Numbered from the stretch's first letter, positions 46,972 to 56,502 are shown. The stretch is 64,000 bases of DNA from Avibacterium volantium (GCF_900635775.1 NZ_LR134167.1:62001-126000); one strand, 5' to 3'. The notes: generated by a model not told the origin, from the sequence alone. Made by a program: numbers and translations.

Positions 46972-46980
46972 CACGCCTCC

Positions 46981-48375
46981 TTAATTTTTCTTTATTTGTA
47001 AATTTTCCCCATCGTTTTGCTGAAGTCTTGTCAAAATCAAGACGAGGATTAAGCCAAACAGGCTAGAGGTGAGGAATGTATAGCTAAAGGCTTGTTGTAA
47101 CTGTTCGACACTTTCTCCAAGGGCGTTGCGATACAAGCCCAAAATCACTGAAGAAACCGCAATGCCAATGCCAATTCCCACTTGCTGAATCACGCTCAGC
47201 ATTGTTGAACCTGCGCTGGCGTTGTTATCGGATAAATCGCCGACAGTTAAGGTGTTGATCGCGGTGAAACTGACCGACATACAACCGCCGTATGCCAATA
47301 AAATCAGCACCATCTGCCAAATTGGCGTATGGCGTTGCAATAAGCTCATTGTGGCAATTACGAAAGTCATCGCAATGGCGGTGCTGATCAGCGTTTTCTT
47401 ATAACCAAAACGAGAAAGAATACCACGGATCAGCGGCTTGAACGCCATTGAACTTACAGCAATTGGCACCATTAGCCAGCCTGCCACTTCTGCGCTGTAA
47501 TGAAATACCACTTGGAGCATTAACGGTAGCAAAAACGGCACGCCCGAGCCACACAGGCGAATAAATAAATTAGCAATAAAGCCTAAACGAAAAGTGCGAA
47601 TATGAAACAAAGAAAGGGACATTAGCGGATTGTGAACACGCTTGGCATAAAGATAATAGTAGGCCAGAAATGCCATTCCCACCGCCAGCACTACTAACGA
47701 AATCCAAGTTGCGGTGAAATGCTCAGCCACCAGATCCAGCCCCAAGGTCAAGCCCACAAGCCCACCCGCAAACAGCACAAAACCCCATTTATCTAAACGG
47801 CTCACCTGCCCTTTCATATTTGGCATATAAATGCCTGCAAGGAAAATCCCTGCCAGCCCAATGGGAATATTAATTAAGAAAATCCAATGCCAGGTCATAT
47901 AAGTTACGATTAAGCCGCCCAACACAGGCCCAAGAATTGGCCCAATAAGGCCTGCCATCGCCATAATATTCCACGCATTTAACAGCTGATTTTTCGGCAC
48001 AGTACGGATTATCGCAAGGCGCGCAACAGGCATCATTAACGCGCCACCAAGCCCTTGTAAAATGCGAGCAAAGATTAATTGTGGCAAAGATTGCGATAAG
48101 GCGCACGCCACCGATCCCAATACAAAAACGCCAATGGCAGCACGAAAAACCTTACGCGTACCAAATTTATCCGCCGCCCAACCGCTTAACGGAATAAACA
48201 ACGCCACCGTCAAAGCGTAGCTAATGATCGCCAACTGCATATTCAGCGGCGATTCATTTAAACTGCGCGAAATGGTCGGCAATGCCGTATTCAAAATGGT
48301 CGCATCTAAGGTTTGCATAAAAAAGGCAACGGCGGCAATCCACGCCAAGCCTGTATAATTTTTCGTTTCTGTCAT
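46981..48375 (-). CDS. MFS multidrug-type transporter (MdtD-like, DHA2)
   Basis: 464 residues with about 14 hydrophobic segments. FMQTLDATILNTALPTISRSL near residue 19 and GWAADKFGTRKVF near 64 (MFS loop motif), then GPILGPVLGGLIV, are DHA2 hallmarks; the protein resembles E. coli MdtD along its length. A proton-driven exporter is expected, with unknown substrate. The gene ends six bases before pdxH's ribosome region and may be read through into it. Confidence 0.88.
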   Translation of the reverse strand: MTETKNYTGLAWIAAVAFFMQTLDATILNTALPTISRSLNESPLNMQLAIISYALTVALFIPLSGWAADKFGTRKVFRAAIGVFVLGSVACALSQSLPQLIFARILQGLGGALMMPVARLAIIRTVPKNQLLNAWNIMAMAGLIGPILGPVLGGLIVTYMTWHWIFLINIPIGLAGIFLAGIYMPNMKGQVSRLDKWGFVLFAGGLVGLTLGLDLVAEHFTATWISLVVLAVGMAFLAYYYLYAKRVHNPLMSLSLFHIRTFRLGFIANLFIRLCGSGVPFLLPLMLQVVFHYSAEVAGWLMVPIAVSSMAFKPLIRGILSRFGYKKTLISTAIAMTFVIATMSLLQRHTPIWQMVLILLAYGGCMSVSFTAINTLTVGDLSDNNASAGSTMLSVIQQVGIGIGIAVSSVILGLYRNALGESVEQLQQAFSYTFLTSSLFGLILVLILTRLQQNDGENLQIKKN

Positions 48376-48402
48376 AAAAATTCTGCGATTTTGCTCCGCA
48401 CT

Positions 48403-48903
48403 TTATTTCATTTGTTGTTGATACCAATGAAAAATAAATGCGGCAATTTGCTCAACCTGATTAATATCCAAATGTGGCACAGTGCAGCTTAAAGGGTAAT
48501 CTGTGGCGAGCGCAATCACTTTTTCATCAAGTTCAGGCAAGGCTTTCTCCATTGTTTTGCGATGCAATAAAATCTTTGCAATAGGTTCGTGTTTGAAGCC
48601 TTCCACCAAAATCAAATCCATCAGCTGCGGATCAAATTGCGCTGCCAAATAGTCTAAGCTCACCGGCTGCGCGGTTTCCGTCATCAATGCCCAACGGTTA
48701 TCACAAGCCATTACCACTTGGCTCGCGCCTGCTTCTTTCATTCGCCAACTATCCTTGCCCTCTTTATCCACCTGCGCGTTATGATGGCTGTGCTTAATCA
48801 CCGCCACGCGCAAACCTAAATCGGCAAGCTGAGGTAAAAGTTTTTCCAGCAAAGTAGTTTTACCGCTGCCACTGTATCCTGTAATGCCAAGCATCGGGCA
48901 CAT
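48403..48903 (-). CDS. mobB: Molybdopterin-guanine dinucleotide biosynthesis adaptor MobB
   Basis: 166 residues with Walker A GYSGSGKTTL near residue 8 and KHSHHNAQVDKEGKDSWR near 37, the MobB signature. It binds GTP and assists MobA, whose gene is found separately at 57143-57748. ATG 48903; about 85 bases upstream separate it from rseC. Confidence 0.93.
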   Translation of the reverse strand: MCPMLGITGYSGSGKTTLLEKLLPQLADLGLRVAVIKHSHHNAQVDKEGKDSWRMKEAGASQVVMACDNRWALMTETAQPVSLDYLAAQFDPQLMDLILVEGFKHEPIAKILLHRKTMEKALPELDEKVIALATDYPLSCTVPHLDINQVEQIAAFIFHWYQQQMK

Positions 48904-48986
48904 TTTATGTCCTTTATATTAAGTAAAATGTAGCCCTATGATACCGCATTATTGGCAGCTTGTGATCGTTCACATAAATGAATAGA

Positions 48987-49421
48987 TTATTGAATAACAC
49001 GCAAAAAAATCGGGCGATACGTTGCTTTTTTCTGCCAAGATTTCGATACAAAATGGACGATCACAAAGGCAAGTGCGGTGCAAAAAACGATAAAAATGCC
49101 TTGCCAAAGTTCGGTTTGGAAAAGCTGATCGGCGATCAGCGTGGAAAGCAATAAGGTCAGTAACGGGAAAAAATACACCAGCAAACTAGACAAAATCAGT
49201 GAGCGTTCCATTAAACCAATTTCGATAATTTGCCCTGCTTTGACAGGGGTGATAGTTTCCACCTCAAAAAAATGCGCCGTGCCTGTGCCATTCAGTTCCG
49301 CCAGTGCCGCTGAGCCACAGGCAGACTTTGCCACGCAGCTCCCACAGGCACTTTGCGATTGGCATTTCACTTGCGCAATGCCAGATTGATAGGAAATAAC
49401 CACCGCACTTTCTTTCAGCAT
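48987..49421 (-). CDS. rseC: SoxR-reducing-system / sigma-E regulator protein RseC
   Basis: 144 residues: cysteine cluster CQSQSACGSCVAKSACG near 19-35, which may bind an iron-sulfur centre, and two adjacent membrane helices near 75-125. It is the last gene of the rpoE-rseA-rseB-rseC operon, the standard order, directly after rseB. Confidence 0.92.
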   Translation of the reverse strand: MLKESAVVISYQSGIAQVKCQSQSACGSCVAKSACGSAALAELNGTGTAHFFEVETITPVKAGQIIEIGLMERSLILSSLLVYFFPLLTLLLSTLIADQLFQTELWQGIFIVFCTALAFVIVHFVSKSWQKKATYRPIFLRVIQ

Positions 49422-50381
49422 TTACTTCACCTTAATATCTTGCACGATACGTTTTGCGGTAGAAATCGGCAGCTGCCCTACAAGGGTAAATTCGTTATCG
49501 CCAAAGGTTTCGCTATAAAAGGTTCTGGTACCATTCCACCAGCCGTTTTTTTCTTCATTTGGCAAAATTGAGCTTGAGCGGTAAAGGGTAAAGGAAAATA
49601 ATCCATCGCTGTAAAGCTGCGCTTCAATACGTTCTTCGCCATTGGTTTCCACACTGCGATTAATCAGCTTAAAGCCGTTTGGTAACCAGCTTGGCTGCCA
49701 GTTAAAGGCTTCCTTACTTGGCTGGAAAGTGGTTTTGTCATTAATCAGCGCAGGAAAACCCATATGATTAATGGCATTGAGCAAATCATCAAATTGTTCA
49801 CTTTGATATAAATTTACCACGCGGAATTGTTCTAACAGATTATTTTCTCGATCTAACACATCACTGCGTAGCAACAAATGGCTTTGTTCGTCAATAAAGA
49901 CCACATATTGATAGCGAAAATCATCTTTCGGCAAAATACGAATGGTTTGTACCACGCGATCTGCCACGCGGTTGCGTCCAATATAGGTGAAATCATAATT
50001 TTGTTTCAGCGCATCAAGATTGCTCCACATAATCGCAGGCAAGCTGTCCACAATATGATTGGCGTTAATCGAGAACGGAGAATAATTCGGTTGGAAATAG
50101 CTCACCACATTATCACGTTGCACTATTTGCTGCGGCATTCCGTCAAGGGTGAGCAGTTGGGCGTAGGTTTTGCCATTATGATAAATATGGCTATAACGTA
50201 ATGAGGCCATATTCGGCGTGGTTTGCACGAAAGCAATTTCATAGTTCAGATGAGAACCTGCCTGTTGCATTTCGTCTAGCAATTGGCGTGGCTGGACTGC
50301 ATCAGGTTCTGCCGCCCATAGGGAATTTACAGAAAATAGCACTAAGGAAAGTGCGGTGATTTTTTTGACCGTTTTTAACAT
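49422..50381 (-). CDS. rseB: Sigma-E regulatory protein RseB
   Basis: 319-residue periplasmic protein with signal peptide (MLKTVKKITALSLVLFSVNSLWA) and MucB/RseB domain: LNYEIAFVQTTPNMASLRYSH, and later SYFQPNYSPFSI. It binds RseA in the periplasm, protecting it from DegS, and senses mislocalised lipid or LPS. It adjoins rseC without a gap. Confidence 0.93.
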   Translation of the reverse strand: MLKTVKKITALSLVLFSVNSLWAAEPDAVQPRQLLDEMQQAGSHLNYEIAFVQTTPNMASLRYSHIYHNGKTYAQLLTLDGMPQQIVQRDNVVSYFQPNYSPFSINANHIVDSLPAIMWSNLDALKQNYDFTYIGRNRVADRVVQTIRILPKDDFRYQYVVFIDEQSHLLLRSDVLDRENNLLEQFRVVNLYQSEQFDDLLNAINHMGFPALINDKTTFQPSKEAFNWQPSWLPNGFKLINRSVETNGEERIEAQLYSDGLFSFTLYRSSSILPNEEKNGWWNGTRTFYSETFGDNEFTLVGQLPISTAKRIVQDIKVK

Positions 50382-50409
50382 CGTTATTCACATATAGGAT
50401 ATAAACAAA

Positions 50410-50433
50410 TTCACCACCAAAAATGGTGGTGAA
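50410..50433 (-). promoter_or_regulatory. Hairpin between rseA and rseB
   Basis: A perfect 10-bp stem TTCACCACCA / TGGTGGTGAA with a four-base loop. There is no T run after it on the minus strand. It may adjust the amount of rseB and rseC message relative to rpoE-rseA. Confidence 0.55.
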
Positions 50434-50454
50434 TAACCTAAACTTCATTCATTG

Positions 50455-51030
50455 TTATTTCTGATTTTGCAAATTTAATCTATCCGCATAAATGCGTTTT
50501 TGCAATTCGTAGCTTTGTAGTATTGAATCAATGCGTTTATTTTTTTGCTCAATTTGCTCAGGCGTAATCACCGATTGGGTTGGCGCATTATAGCTCACCT
50601 CTTGCACGGAATTGTTAAATGGCAAGGTTTGCAACACAGGCGCGTCTTGGTTTTCTTTGCCATTGTGCGCCATAAAACTTTGCACGCCCATCACCGCAAC
50701 TAAGCACACGCCCGCTGCCACGGCAAATTGAGTCATTGGCATAAACCACGCTTTCAGTTTTTGCATAAATGGAGATTGCGCAGTTTCTTCTGGCATTGGT
50801 TGAGAAATCATAGGTTGTGCCACCACAATTTCTTCTTGCTCAATTAAATCTGCCATTTTTGCAGTGAAATCCGCACCCAATAATACTTCACTTTCCTGAC
50901 GCATTACTGCACGAATAGTATGAAAATTTGCCCAGGATTTTTGTAAATCAGCATCTTGGCAAAGTTTTTCTGTCATTGCCTCGCTGATTTGTTCGCCATC
51001 AATGTAAGCGGAAAGTTGCTCTTTTTGCAT
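50455..51030 (-). CDS. rseA: Anti-sigma-E factor RseA
   Basis: 191 residues from ATG 51030 (MQKEQLSAYIDGE), ten bases after GGAG in CTGGAGTTTACA. The cytoplasmic N-terminal domain binds RpoE; a membrane helix lies near residues 104-122; the periplasmic tail binds RseB. A longer in-frame reading upstream overlaps rpoE and lacks a start signal. It lies 43 bases after rpoE. Confidence 0.93.
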   Translation of the reverse strand: MQKEQLSAYIDGEQISEAMTEKLCQDADLQKSWANFHTIRAVMRQESEVLLGADFTAKMADLIEQEEIVVAQPMISQPMPEETAQSPFMQKLKAWFMPMTQFAVAAGVCLVAVMGVQSFMAHNGKENQDAPVLQTLPFNNSVQEVSYNAPTQSVITPEQIEQKNKRIDSILQSYELQKRIYADRLNLQNQK

Positions 51031-51073
51031 TGTAAACTCCAGGGTTTTCTCTTTTAATGTTATTAATGTTGTA

Positions 51074-51649
51074 TTAGCCTTGAAGAAGGGGTTGAATTTT
51101 ATTTTCGATAATCTCCCTCGCACGGAAAATACGTGAACGCACTGTTCCTACTGGGCAATTCATAATATCGGCAATTTCTTCATAACTTAGCCCTTCTAAC
51201 TCACGCAAGGTGATGGCGGTTTTTAAGTCTTCTTGCATACTATGAATGGTATCAAAAATGATCTTCTTCAATTCACCAGATAACATCTGATTTTCGGGCG
51301 TATCTACGTCCCGCAAATTTGTTCCCACATCATAGGATTCTGCCTCATCTGCCAGAATATCTTCATTCGGCGGGCGGCGCCCCTGTGCGGTTAAATAATT
51401 CTTTGCCGTGTTCACGGCGATACGATATAGCCAAGTGTAGAAAGCACTGTCACCGCGGAATGATTCAATAGAGCGATATGCTTTAATGAATGATTCTTGT
51501 ACAACATCGGGAATATCATTCGGTGAAACATAACGGGTTAATAACCCTGCCACCTTATTTTGATAACGCGATACCAACAAATTGAATGCTTTCTTATCTC
51601 CCTGCTGTACCCTTTCTACCAAAGCCTGATCTGTTAGCTGTTCAGTCAT
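51074..51649 (-). CDS. rpoE: RNA polymerase sigma factor RpoE (sigma-E)
   Basis: 191-residue ECF sigma factor for envelope stress. Region 2 contains QGDKKAFNLLVSRYQ and VQESFIKAYRS; region 4 contains LRELEGLSYEEIADIMNCPVGTVRSRIFRAR. It leads the rse operon. A sigma-E-type promoter lies 60 bases upstream, so the operon is autoregulated. Confidence 0.97.
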   Translation of the reverse strand: MTEQLTDQALVERVQQGDKKAFNLLVSRYQNKVAGLLTRYVSPNDIPDVVQESFIKAYRSIESFRGDSAFYTWLYRIAVNTAKNYLTAQGRRPPNEDILADEAESYDVGTNLRDVDTPENQMLSGELKKIIFDTIHSMQEDLKTAITLRELEGLSYEEIADIMNCPVGTVRSRIFRAREIIENKIQPLLQG

Positions 51650-51708
51650 ATAACCTCTTATACACCTCTAACAAGCCTTGATACACAAGACAGCAAGCTC
51701 GTGTTCTC

Positions 51709-51735
51709 TTAGAGGGGTGAAAATCGTAAAAGTTC
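51709..51735 (-). promoter_or_regulatory. Sigma-E promoter of the rpoE operon
   Basis: On the minus strand, GAACTT (51730-51735) and TCTAA (51709-51713) are exactly 16 bases apart, the published consensus arrangement for sigma-E. The location 60-86 bases before the rpoE start fits known autoregulation. Confidence 0.85.
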
Positions 51736-51750
51736 AATCTTTTTATCAAA

Positions 51751-51999
51751 TTAGCTCGATAATTTTTCTTGTATATAGGAAACCATTTGCTGTAATTCAA
51801 GATCTGGCGCAGGTTTTCGGTTAAAAAACCACGAAAATAACTGTAAATCCGTTGCCGCCAATAAACGCACAAATGTGGCTTTTTGTTGCTCATCTAACGC
51901 ATCAAAATGTTGCTGAAAGAAAGGCATAATCACTTTATCTAACTCCAACATTCCACGCCGACAATCCCATTCAAGGCGAAATTTATTATATTTTTCCAT
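51751..51999 (-). CDS. sdhE: FAD assembly factor SdhE (CptB/YgfY)
   Basis: 82-residue small helical protein with the RGMLELD segment (residues 15-21), which contains the RGxxE motif essential for flavinylation of succinate dehydrogenase and fumarate reductase. In this family its gene often precedes rpoE or sits near it. The rpoE promoter starts just inside its 3' end region, overlapping the gap. Confidence 0.92.
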   Translation of the reverse strand: MEKYNKFRLEWDCRRGMLELDKVIMPFFQQHFDALDEQQKATFVRLLAATDLQLFSWFFNRKPAPDLELQQMVSYIQEKLSS

Positions 52000-52084
52000 T
52001 TCTGTTCCCTGTTGAACTGAATAATGGGGGATTATAGCGGAATTTGCTTTTCCTTGTGCGAATAATTTCAGAGAGAAAACACAA

Positions 52085-52110
52085 AAAACCCGACATCTAA
52101 GTCGGGTTTT
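52085..52110 (-). terminator. Terminator of the fructose PTS operon
   Basis: AAAACCCGAC (52085-52094) pairs with GTCGGGTTTT (52101-52110). It is 19 bases beyond the fruA stop; A and T runs on both sides allow termination in either direction. Confidence 0.88.
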
Positions 52111-52128
52111 GCTAATAATAAAGTGCGG

Positions 52129-53835
52129 TTATTTTTCCGAAAGTTTTGGCTTAATAACTGCATAAATCACGCCTGTTAAGGCTGCACCAATGGCAATTGC
52201 CGCTAAATACATTAATGGCTGAGTTACAAATGGGATCACGAACAAACCACCGTGTGGTGCTTGTAAGCCGATGGATAAGCCTAAAGAAATCGCACCAGCC
52301 ACTGCACCACCAATAATGCTTGATACAATTACGCGCACAGGATCAGCCGCCACAAATGGCAATGCACCTTCAGAGATAAAGCATAAACCTAATACGAAAG
52401 AGGCTTTACCCGCATCACGTTGATTGGCGGTGAATTTTTTGCGTGCTAATAATGTAGCAATTGCCATTCCAATCGGTGGCACCATACCTGCCGCCATTAC
52501 CGCAGCCATTGGGGTGTAAACGCCAGAAGCGATTAACCCTGTTCCGAAAGTATAAGCCGCTTTGTTTACTGGGCCGCCCATATCCACACACATCATCGCA
52601 CCAAGCACCGCCCCTAATAATAACGCATTGCTTTGTCCCATTGTGTTGAGCCATTCCACCAATGCGTCCATTAAGCCTTTTACCGGTGGATTGATCAGAT
52701 AAATCATCACCAAGCCGACAATCGCAGAACCGAGCAATGGCAAAATTAAAATCGGTTTTAATGAACTTAAGCTCGCTGGTAATTGAATAGCTTGATTTAA
52801 GAATTTCACCACATAACCTGCAAGCAAGCCGGCAATAATCCCGCCTAAAATCCCTGCACCTGCGGTGGTAGCGAGCATACCACCAATTAACCCCACGGCT
52901 AATCCGGGACGATCAGCGATAGAAAAGGCCACATAACCTGCGAACACGGCAATCATTAAGTGGAACGCAGCACCGCCACCAATATCCATCAAGGCTTTTG
53001 GTAAACCGCCTGCAATATTCGGATCTTTAAAGGCTTCGATACCAAACATAAATGAAATGGCGATCAACAAGCCCCCTGCTACCACCAATGGCAACATATG
53101 GGAGACCCCTGTCATCAAGTGTTTATACAAGCCTTTACGCTCACCAGTGCTTTCTTCGCTGGCTTGTGATTTAGCGACATTTGCCCCTGTGTAAATTTTC
53201 GCTTCTTTAAAGGCTTTTTCAAATTCTTGTGCTGTTTTCTTCAGCGCAAGCCCAGTGGACGTGCGATACATCGGCTTGCCTTCAAATTTGCTTAAATCCA
53301 CATCAATATCAGCAGCAATAAAGACAAGATCCGCATTCGCCACATCTTCAGGAGAAATAATGTTACTCGATCCCACTTGTCCACGGGTTTCCACTTTCAC
53401 ATTCCAGCCTTGTTTTTTAGCATATTCAGCAATAGCCTCCGCTGACATAAAAGTATGCGCTACGCCTGTTGGGCAAGCGGTAACTGCCACAATATTTTTC
53501 CTTTGATTAGAAAAATCTGGCGCATTTTGTACCGCACTTTTATTTTCCGCCCCATTTGAATTTTCCGCAGGCTGATATTCCACCGCTTCCGCCTGTGCCT
53601 GTTTCAAGGTCGCTTCTGGTGCATTAAAGGCGTTTTCCACCTCTGCCACAAACAGTTTTTTGCCTCGTAATGCGCTGTTATTTGGCGCACCACCTAAGGC
53701 GATCACTAAATCCGCTTGGTTGGCTTCAGCCACCACTTCATCGCCTTGCTGTTTTGCTGCCGCAGCCAGCACTTGTTTAATCAAAAAGGCTTTGGCATTG
53801 CCTAATTGTTGTGTGTTTGTCAAAAAAATCTTCAT
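52129..53835 (-). CDS. fruA: PTS fructose transporter subunit IIBC
   Basis: 568 residues: a degenerate IIB-like domain (1-85), an active IIB domain whose phosphorylated Cys121 lies in VTACPTGVAHTFM, and a IIC membrane domain from about 235 with some ten helices. It imports fructose as fructose 1-phosphate. It is the last gene of fruB-fruK-fruA, four bases after fruK. Confidence 0.95.
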   Translation of the reverse strand: MKIFLTNTQQLGNAKAFLIKQVLAAAAKQQGDEVVAEANQADLVIALGGAPNNSALRGKKLFVAEVENAFNAPEATLKQAQAEAVEYQPAENSNGAENKSAVQNAPDFSNQRKNIVAVTACPTGVAHTFMSAEAIAEYAKKQGWNVKVETRGQVGSSNIISPEDVANADLVFIAADIDVDLSKFEGKPMYRTSTGLALKKTAQEFEKAFKEAKIYTGANVAKSQASEESTGERKGLYKHLMTGVSHMLPLVVAGGLLIAISFMFGIEAFKDPNIAGGLPKALMDIGGGAAFHLMIAVFAGYVAFSIADRPGLAVGLIGGMLATTAGAGILGGIIAGLLAGYVVKFLNQAIQLPASLSSLKPILILPLLGSAIVGLVMIYLINPPVKGLMDALVEWLNTMGQSNALLLGAVLGAMMCVDMGGPVNKAAYTFGTGLIASGVYTPMAAVMAAGMVPPIGMAIATLLARKKFTANQRDAGKASFVLGLCFISEGALPFVAADPVRVIVSSIIGGAVAGAISLGLSIGLQAPHGGLFVIPFVTQPLMYLAAIAIGAALTGVIYAVIKPKLSEK

Positions 53836-53839
53836 TGTT

Positions 53840-54781
53840 CTACCCTTTAATCACTGAAATTTCTACTTTTTCTAAGATTGGCGTTAATAACGCAGGATCA
53901 CTCACGCCCACATTGCTTTGCGACACGGCAAAGGCAGATACCGCACTGGCAAACGCCAAGGTGTCTTGCTGTGAAAGCGATTTGCTCAGGCCGTAAATTA
54001 GCCCTGCCACCATCGAATCGCCCGCGCCCACGGTGCTAACCACTTGCTCGCATTTTGGTGGCTTCGCTTGGATCACGCCTTGTTTGCTTAACCACAAAGA
54101 ACCGTCCGCGCCCATTGAAATAATCACATTGGCAATGCCTTGTGCGCGCAATTTTTCTGCGGCGGCGATGATGTCTTCTAGGGTTGGTAAGGAATGTCCC
54201 ACCCAAGCCTCAAGCTCGCGATGATTGGGTTTCACTAGCCAAGGATTAGCGGATAACCCCGCGCTAAGCGCTGCATTACTGCTGTCTAACACCACTTTTA
54301 CGCCAGCTTGTTGTAGCTGTTTGAGCCAATCTGCAAAATCTGTTGGGCTAACACCGCGCGGCAAGCTGCCACATACTGCGACAATGTCAAAATCCTTGCA
54401 TAACAACAAGGATTGCTGCACAAAATCTTGCCAATCTTGTGGTGAAATTTCATAGCCTAAGAAATTGAGATCCGTTACATCGGCCTCTGTTTCGGTAATT
54501 TTCACGTTTATGCGAGTTTTACCCGCCACACGCTGAAAGCGATCTTCTAAGCCTAGTTCCGCAAACATTGTGTTGAAATCCCCTTGATTATCACGACCAA
54601 GGAAACCACTCACCGCTACATCAACGCCTAAATCTTTCAACACTTTTGCTACGTTGATGCCTTTGCCTGCAGGGAATAAGCCCAAGGTTTCCACCGTATT
54701 CACTTCACCCAGCGCAATACGCTTTAACCGCCCCACTAAATCATAGGCGGTATTTAACGTGATAGTTGCCACTTTTGCCAT
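53840..54781 (-). CDS. fruK: 1-phosphofructokinase
   Basis: 313-residue PfkB-family kinase making fructose 1,6-bisphosphate. LFPAGKGINVAKVL near residue 37 and STVGAGDSMVAG near 250 are the substrate and catalytic motifs. ATG 54781 follows GGAG at 54788-54791; an alternative TTG six bases upstream is unlikely. Confidence 0.95.
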   Translation of the reverse strand: MAKVATITLNTAYDLVGRLKRIALGEVNTVETLGLFPAGKGINVAKVLKDLGVDVAVSGFLGRDNQGDFNTMFAELGLEDRFQRVAGKTRINVKITETEADVTDLNFLGYEISPQDWQDFVQQSLLLCKDFDIVAVCGSLPRGVSPTDFADWLKQLQQAGVKVVLDSSNAALSAGLSANPWLVKPNHRELEAWVGHSLPTLEDIIAAAEKLRAQGIANVIISMGADGSLWLSKQGVIQAKPPKCEQVVSTVGAGDSMVAGLIYGLSKSLSQQDTLAFASAVSAFAVSQSNVGVSDPALLTPILEKVEISVIKG

Positions 54782-54804
54782 TATCAACTCCTACTCACCT
54801 AACC

Positions 54805-56337
54805 CTACTCACCTAAACCAGCTTCAATCGCCGCACCAATGCCATCAAGGGCTTTTTGTGCTTCTTCACCGGTTGCCACAAAACGTAAACGATGTCCTTT
54901 CACCACACCAAGCGCCACTACTTTCATCAAACTTTTAGCGCTAACTAATTGGCTATCGCGATCCACATTTTGCACCGCCACGGAAGCGTTATATTTCTTC
55001 ACTTCATTAACTAACACCGCGGCAGGACGTGCGTGCAAACCGTGTTCGTTACGCACCACAAACACCGCTTCAACACTTTCGCTTGGATCTTGATTATCAA
55101 GTGCGGTGGTTTTTTCTGCGTTTTTTTCGCTAGTCGTGTTGCTTTCGCCAATCACTTCAATATGATCCGGCTCTTTCGGCGATAAAGAGGATACTTCTTC
55201 CCCTAAACCGTCCGCAATGGCTTTACCAATGGCTTCAATGGCTTGTTTGGCATCTTCACCCACCGCGCTAAAACGTAAACGATGTCCAAGGGTTGCGCCC
55301 AATGCCACGATTTTCATCAGACTTTTGGCGCTGATAGCTTCACCACCACGGGTGAGATTTTCCACCGTAATTTTCGAGGCGAATTTTTTCACTTCATTCA
55401 CTAACACCGCTGAAGGACACGCGTGCAAGCCGTGTTCATTACGCACGGTGAATGTGCCGATAACCGTGCCTGCATTTTCGCTACTGGTATTGGCAGGTGC
55501 TGGGCTTTCAACACTCACTTCGCCGCCATTAAGTGCGGTCAAAATTTGCTGAGAATTTCCATTTAATAAGGCTTGTTGCACGGAATTTTCTAGTAATCGT
55601 GCGAGTAGCTCATCAATTTGATCATTCACACAAGCCACCGTTAGTACGCCTTTCACTTCTTTATGATTATGCTGGAAAGCTTGCTTTGCACGGCTGAACA
55701 CAAGGGCATTTTTCTCGTTACCTTGCACCGAATCGGTAAGCCATAAGCCGCCGCCCAATGGCAATGCAGGAGAGGCGATCACCTCTGCCACAAATTGATT
55801 ATTCACCGCGCCTTGGTTTTGCAATTTGCCGGCATTAATCGCAATTAAAGTAAGCAGGCTTTCAGTATCCACATCAAGGCTCAGATCTTCGCTTTTCACT
55901 TCCAGCGTTTCTTCGCCCATTAAAATGGCACGGAATTTTTCTACCTCTTGTAATGTCGCCAATTTCGCCGCTTTTTCTTCATCGCCAAGCACTTGTGTAA
56001 GCTGGCGAAGCAGGCTGAGATGTTCATCGGAACGTGCGGCGATCCCGATCACCACATAGGCTTTATTGCCGTCGCCCCATTCAATCCCTTGTGGAAATTG
56101 AAACACTTGCACACCCGTTTCTTTCACCATTGGACGCGTTTCCAATGTGCCGTGCGGAATGGCAATGCCGTTGCCTAAAAAGGTGGACGTTTGCGTTTCG
56201 CGCGCCAACATTCCTGCTAAATATCCTGCTTCCACATTGCCCGCTTGCTCAAGCGCTTGCGCCACCAATTCAATGGCTTGCTGTTTATTTTCGGCTTGTG
56301 CCGATAAGTGAATATTTTTTTCTGATAAGTTCAGCAT
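54805..56337 (-). CDS. fruB: PTS fructose IIA / tandem HPr phosphocarrier protein
   Basis: 510 residues from ATG 56337, directly after GGAGGG. Order: IIA domain (1-145, active His62 in AIPHGT), a central domain (about 155-280), and two HPr domains (293-380 and 422-510). The second HPr has the full HGLHARPA site (His435, Arg437). The first has HGLHACPS: its His305 is kept, but the Arg that stabilises phosphohistidine is replaced by Cys307. E. coli FruB has only one HPr; H. influenzae FruB is longer, consistent with a duplication shared in the family. Confidence 0.95.
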   Translation of the reverse strand: MLNLSEKNIHLSAQAENKQQAIELVAQALEQAGNVEAGYLAGMLARETQTSTFLGNGIAIPHGTLETRPMVKETGVQVFQFPQGIEWGDGNKAYVVIGIAARSDEHLSLLRQLTQVLGDEEKAAKLATLQEVEKFRAILMGEETLEVKSEDLSLDVDTESLLTLIAINAGKLQNQGAVNNQFVAEVIASPALPLGGGLWLTDSVQGNEKNALVFSRAKQAFQHNHKEVKGVLTVACVNDQIDELLARLLENSVQQALLNGNSQQILTALNGGEVSVESPAPANTSSENAGTVIGTFTVRNEHGLHACPSAVLVNEVKKFASKITVENLTRGGEAISAKSLMKIVALGATLGHRLRFSAVGEDAKQAIEAIGKAIADGLGEEVSSLSPKEPDHIEVIGESNTTSEKNAEKTTALDNQDPSESVEAVFVVRNEHGLHARPAAVLVNEVKKYNASVAVQNVDRDSQLVSAKSLMKVVALGVVKGHRLRFVATGEEAQKALDGIGAAIEAGLGE

Positions 56338-56436
56338 TTTCCCTCCAGAATATTGGTTTGAATGCCAAATGGCGTTGTGATACTGGCTCACTTCTTCGCA
56401 AAACCAATTTGGCGATACGTTTTACTGATGATTTGC

Positions 56437-56451
56437 TTAACACGTTGTTAA
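56437..56451. promoter_or_regulatory. Palindrome upstream of fruB
   Basis: TTAACA-CGT-TGTTAA lies about 100 bases before the fruB start. It is a perfect 6+6 dyad and could be an operator; it does not clearly match the Cra (FruR) consensus. Confidence 0.35.
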
Positions 56452-56502
56452 ACGCTTGCTGAACATTAAGCAAAAACCTTTCAGCTTAAATAAAAAAAGA
56501 AA

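Noticed and set aside
51642..51893. 83-residue frame overlapping sdhE and the rpoE promoter
   Set aside because: It is a shadow frame across the sdhE end and the sigma-E promoter.
56400..56430. Cra (FruR) operator near fruB
   Set aside because: GATACGTTTTACT is only a partial match to the consensus, and no regulator gene is nearby.
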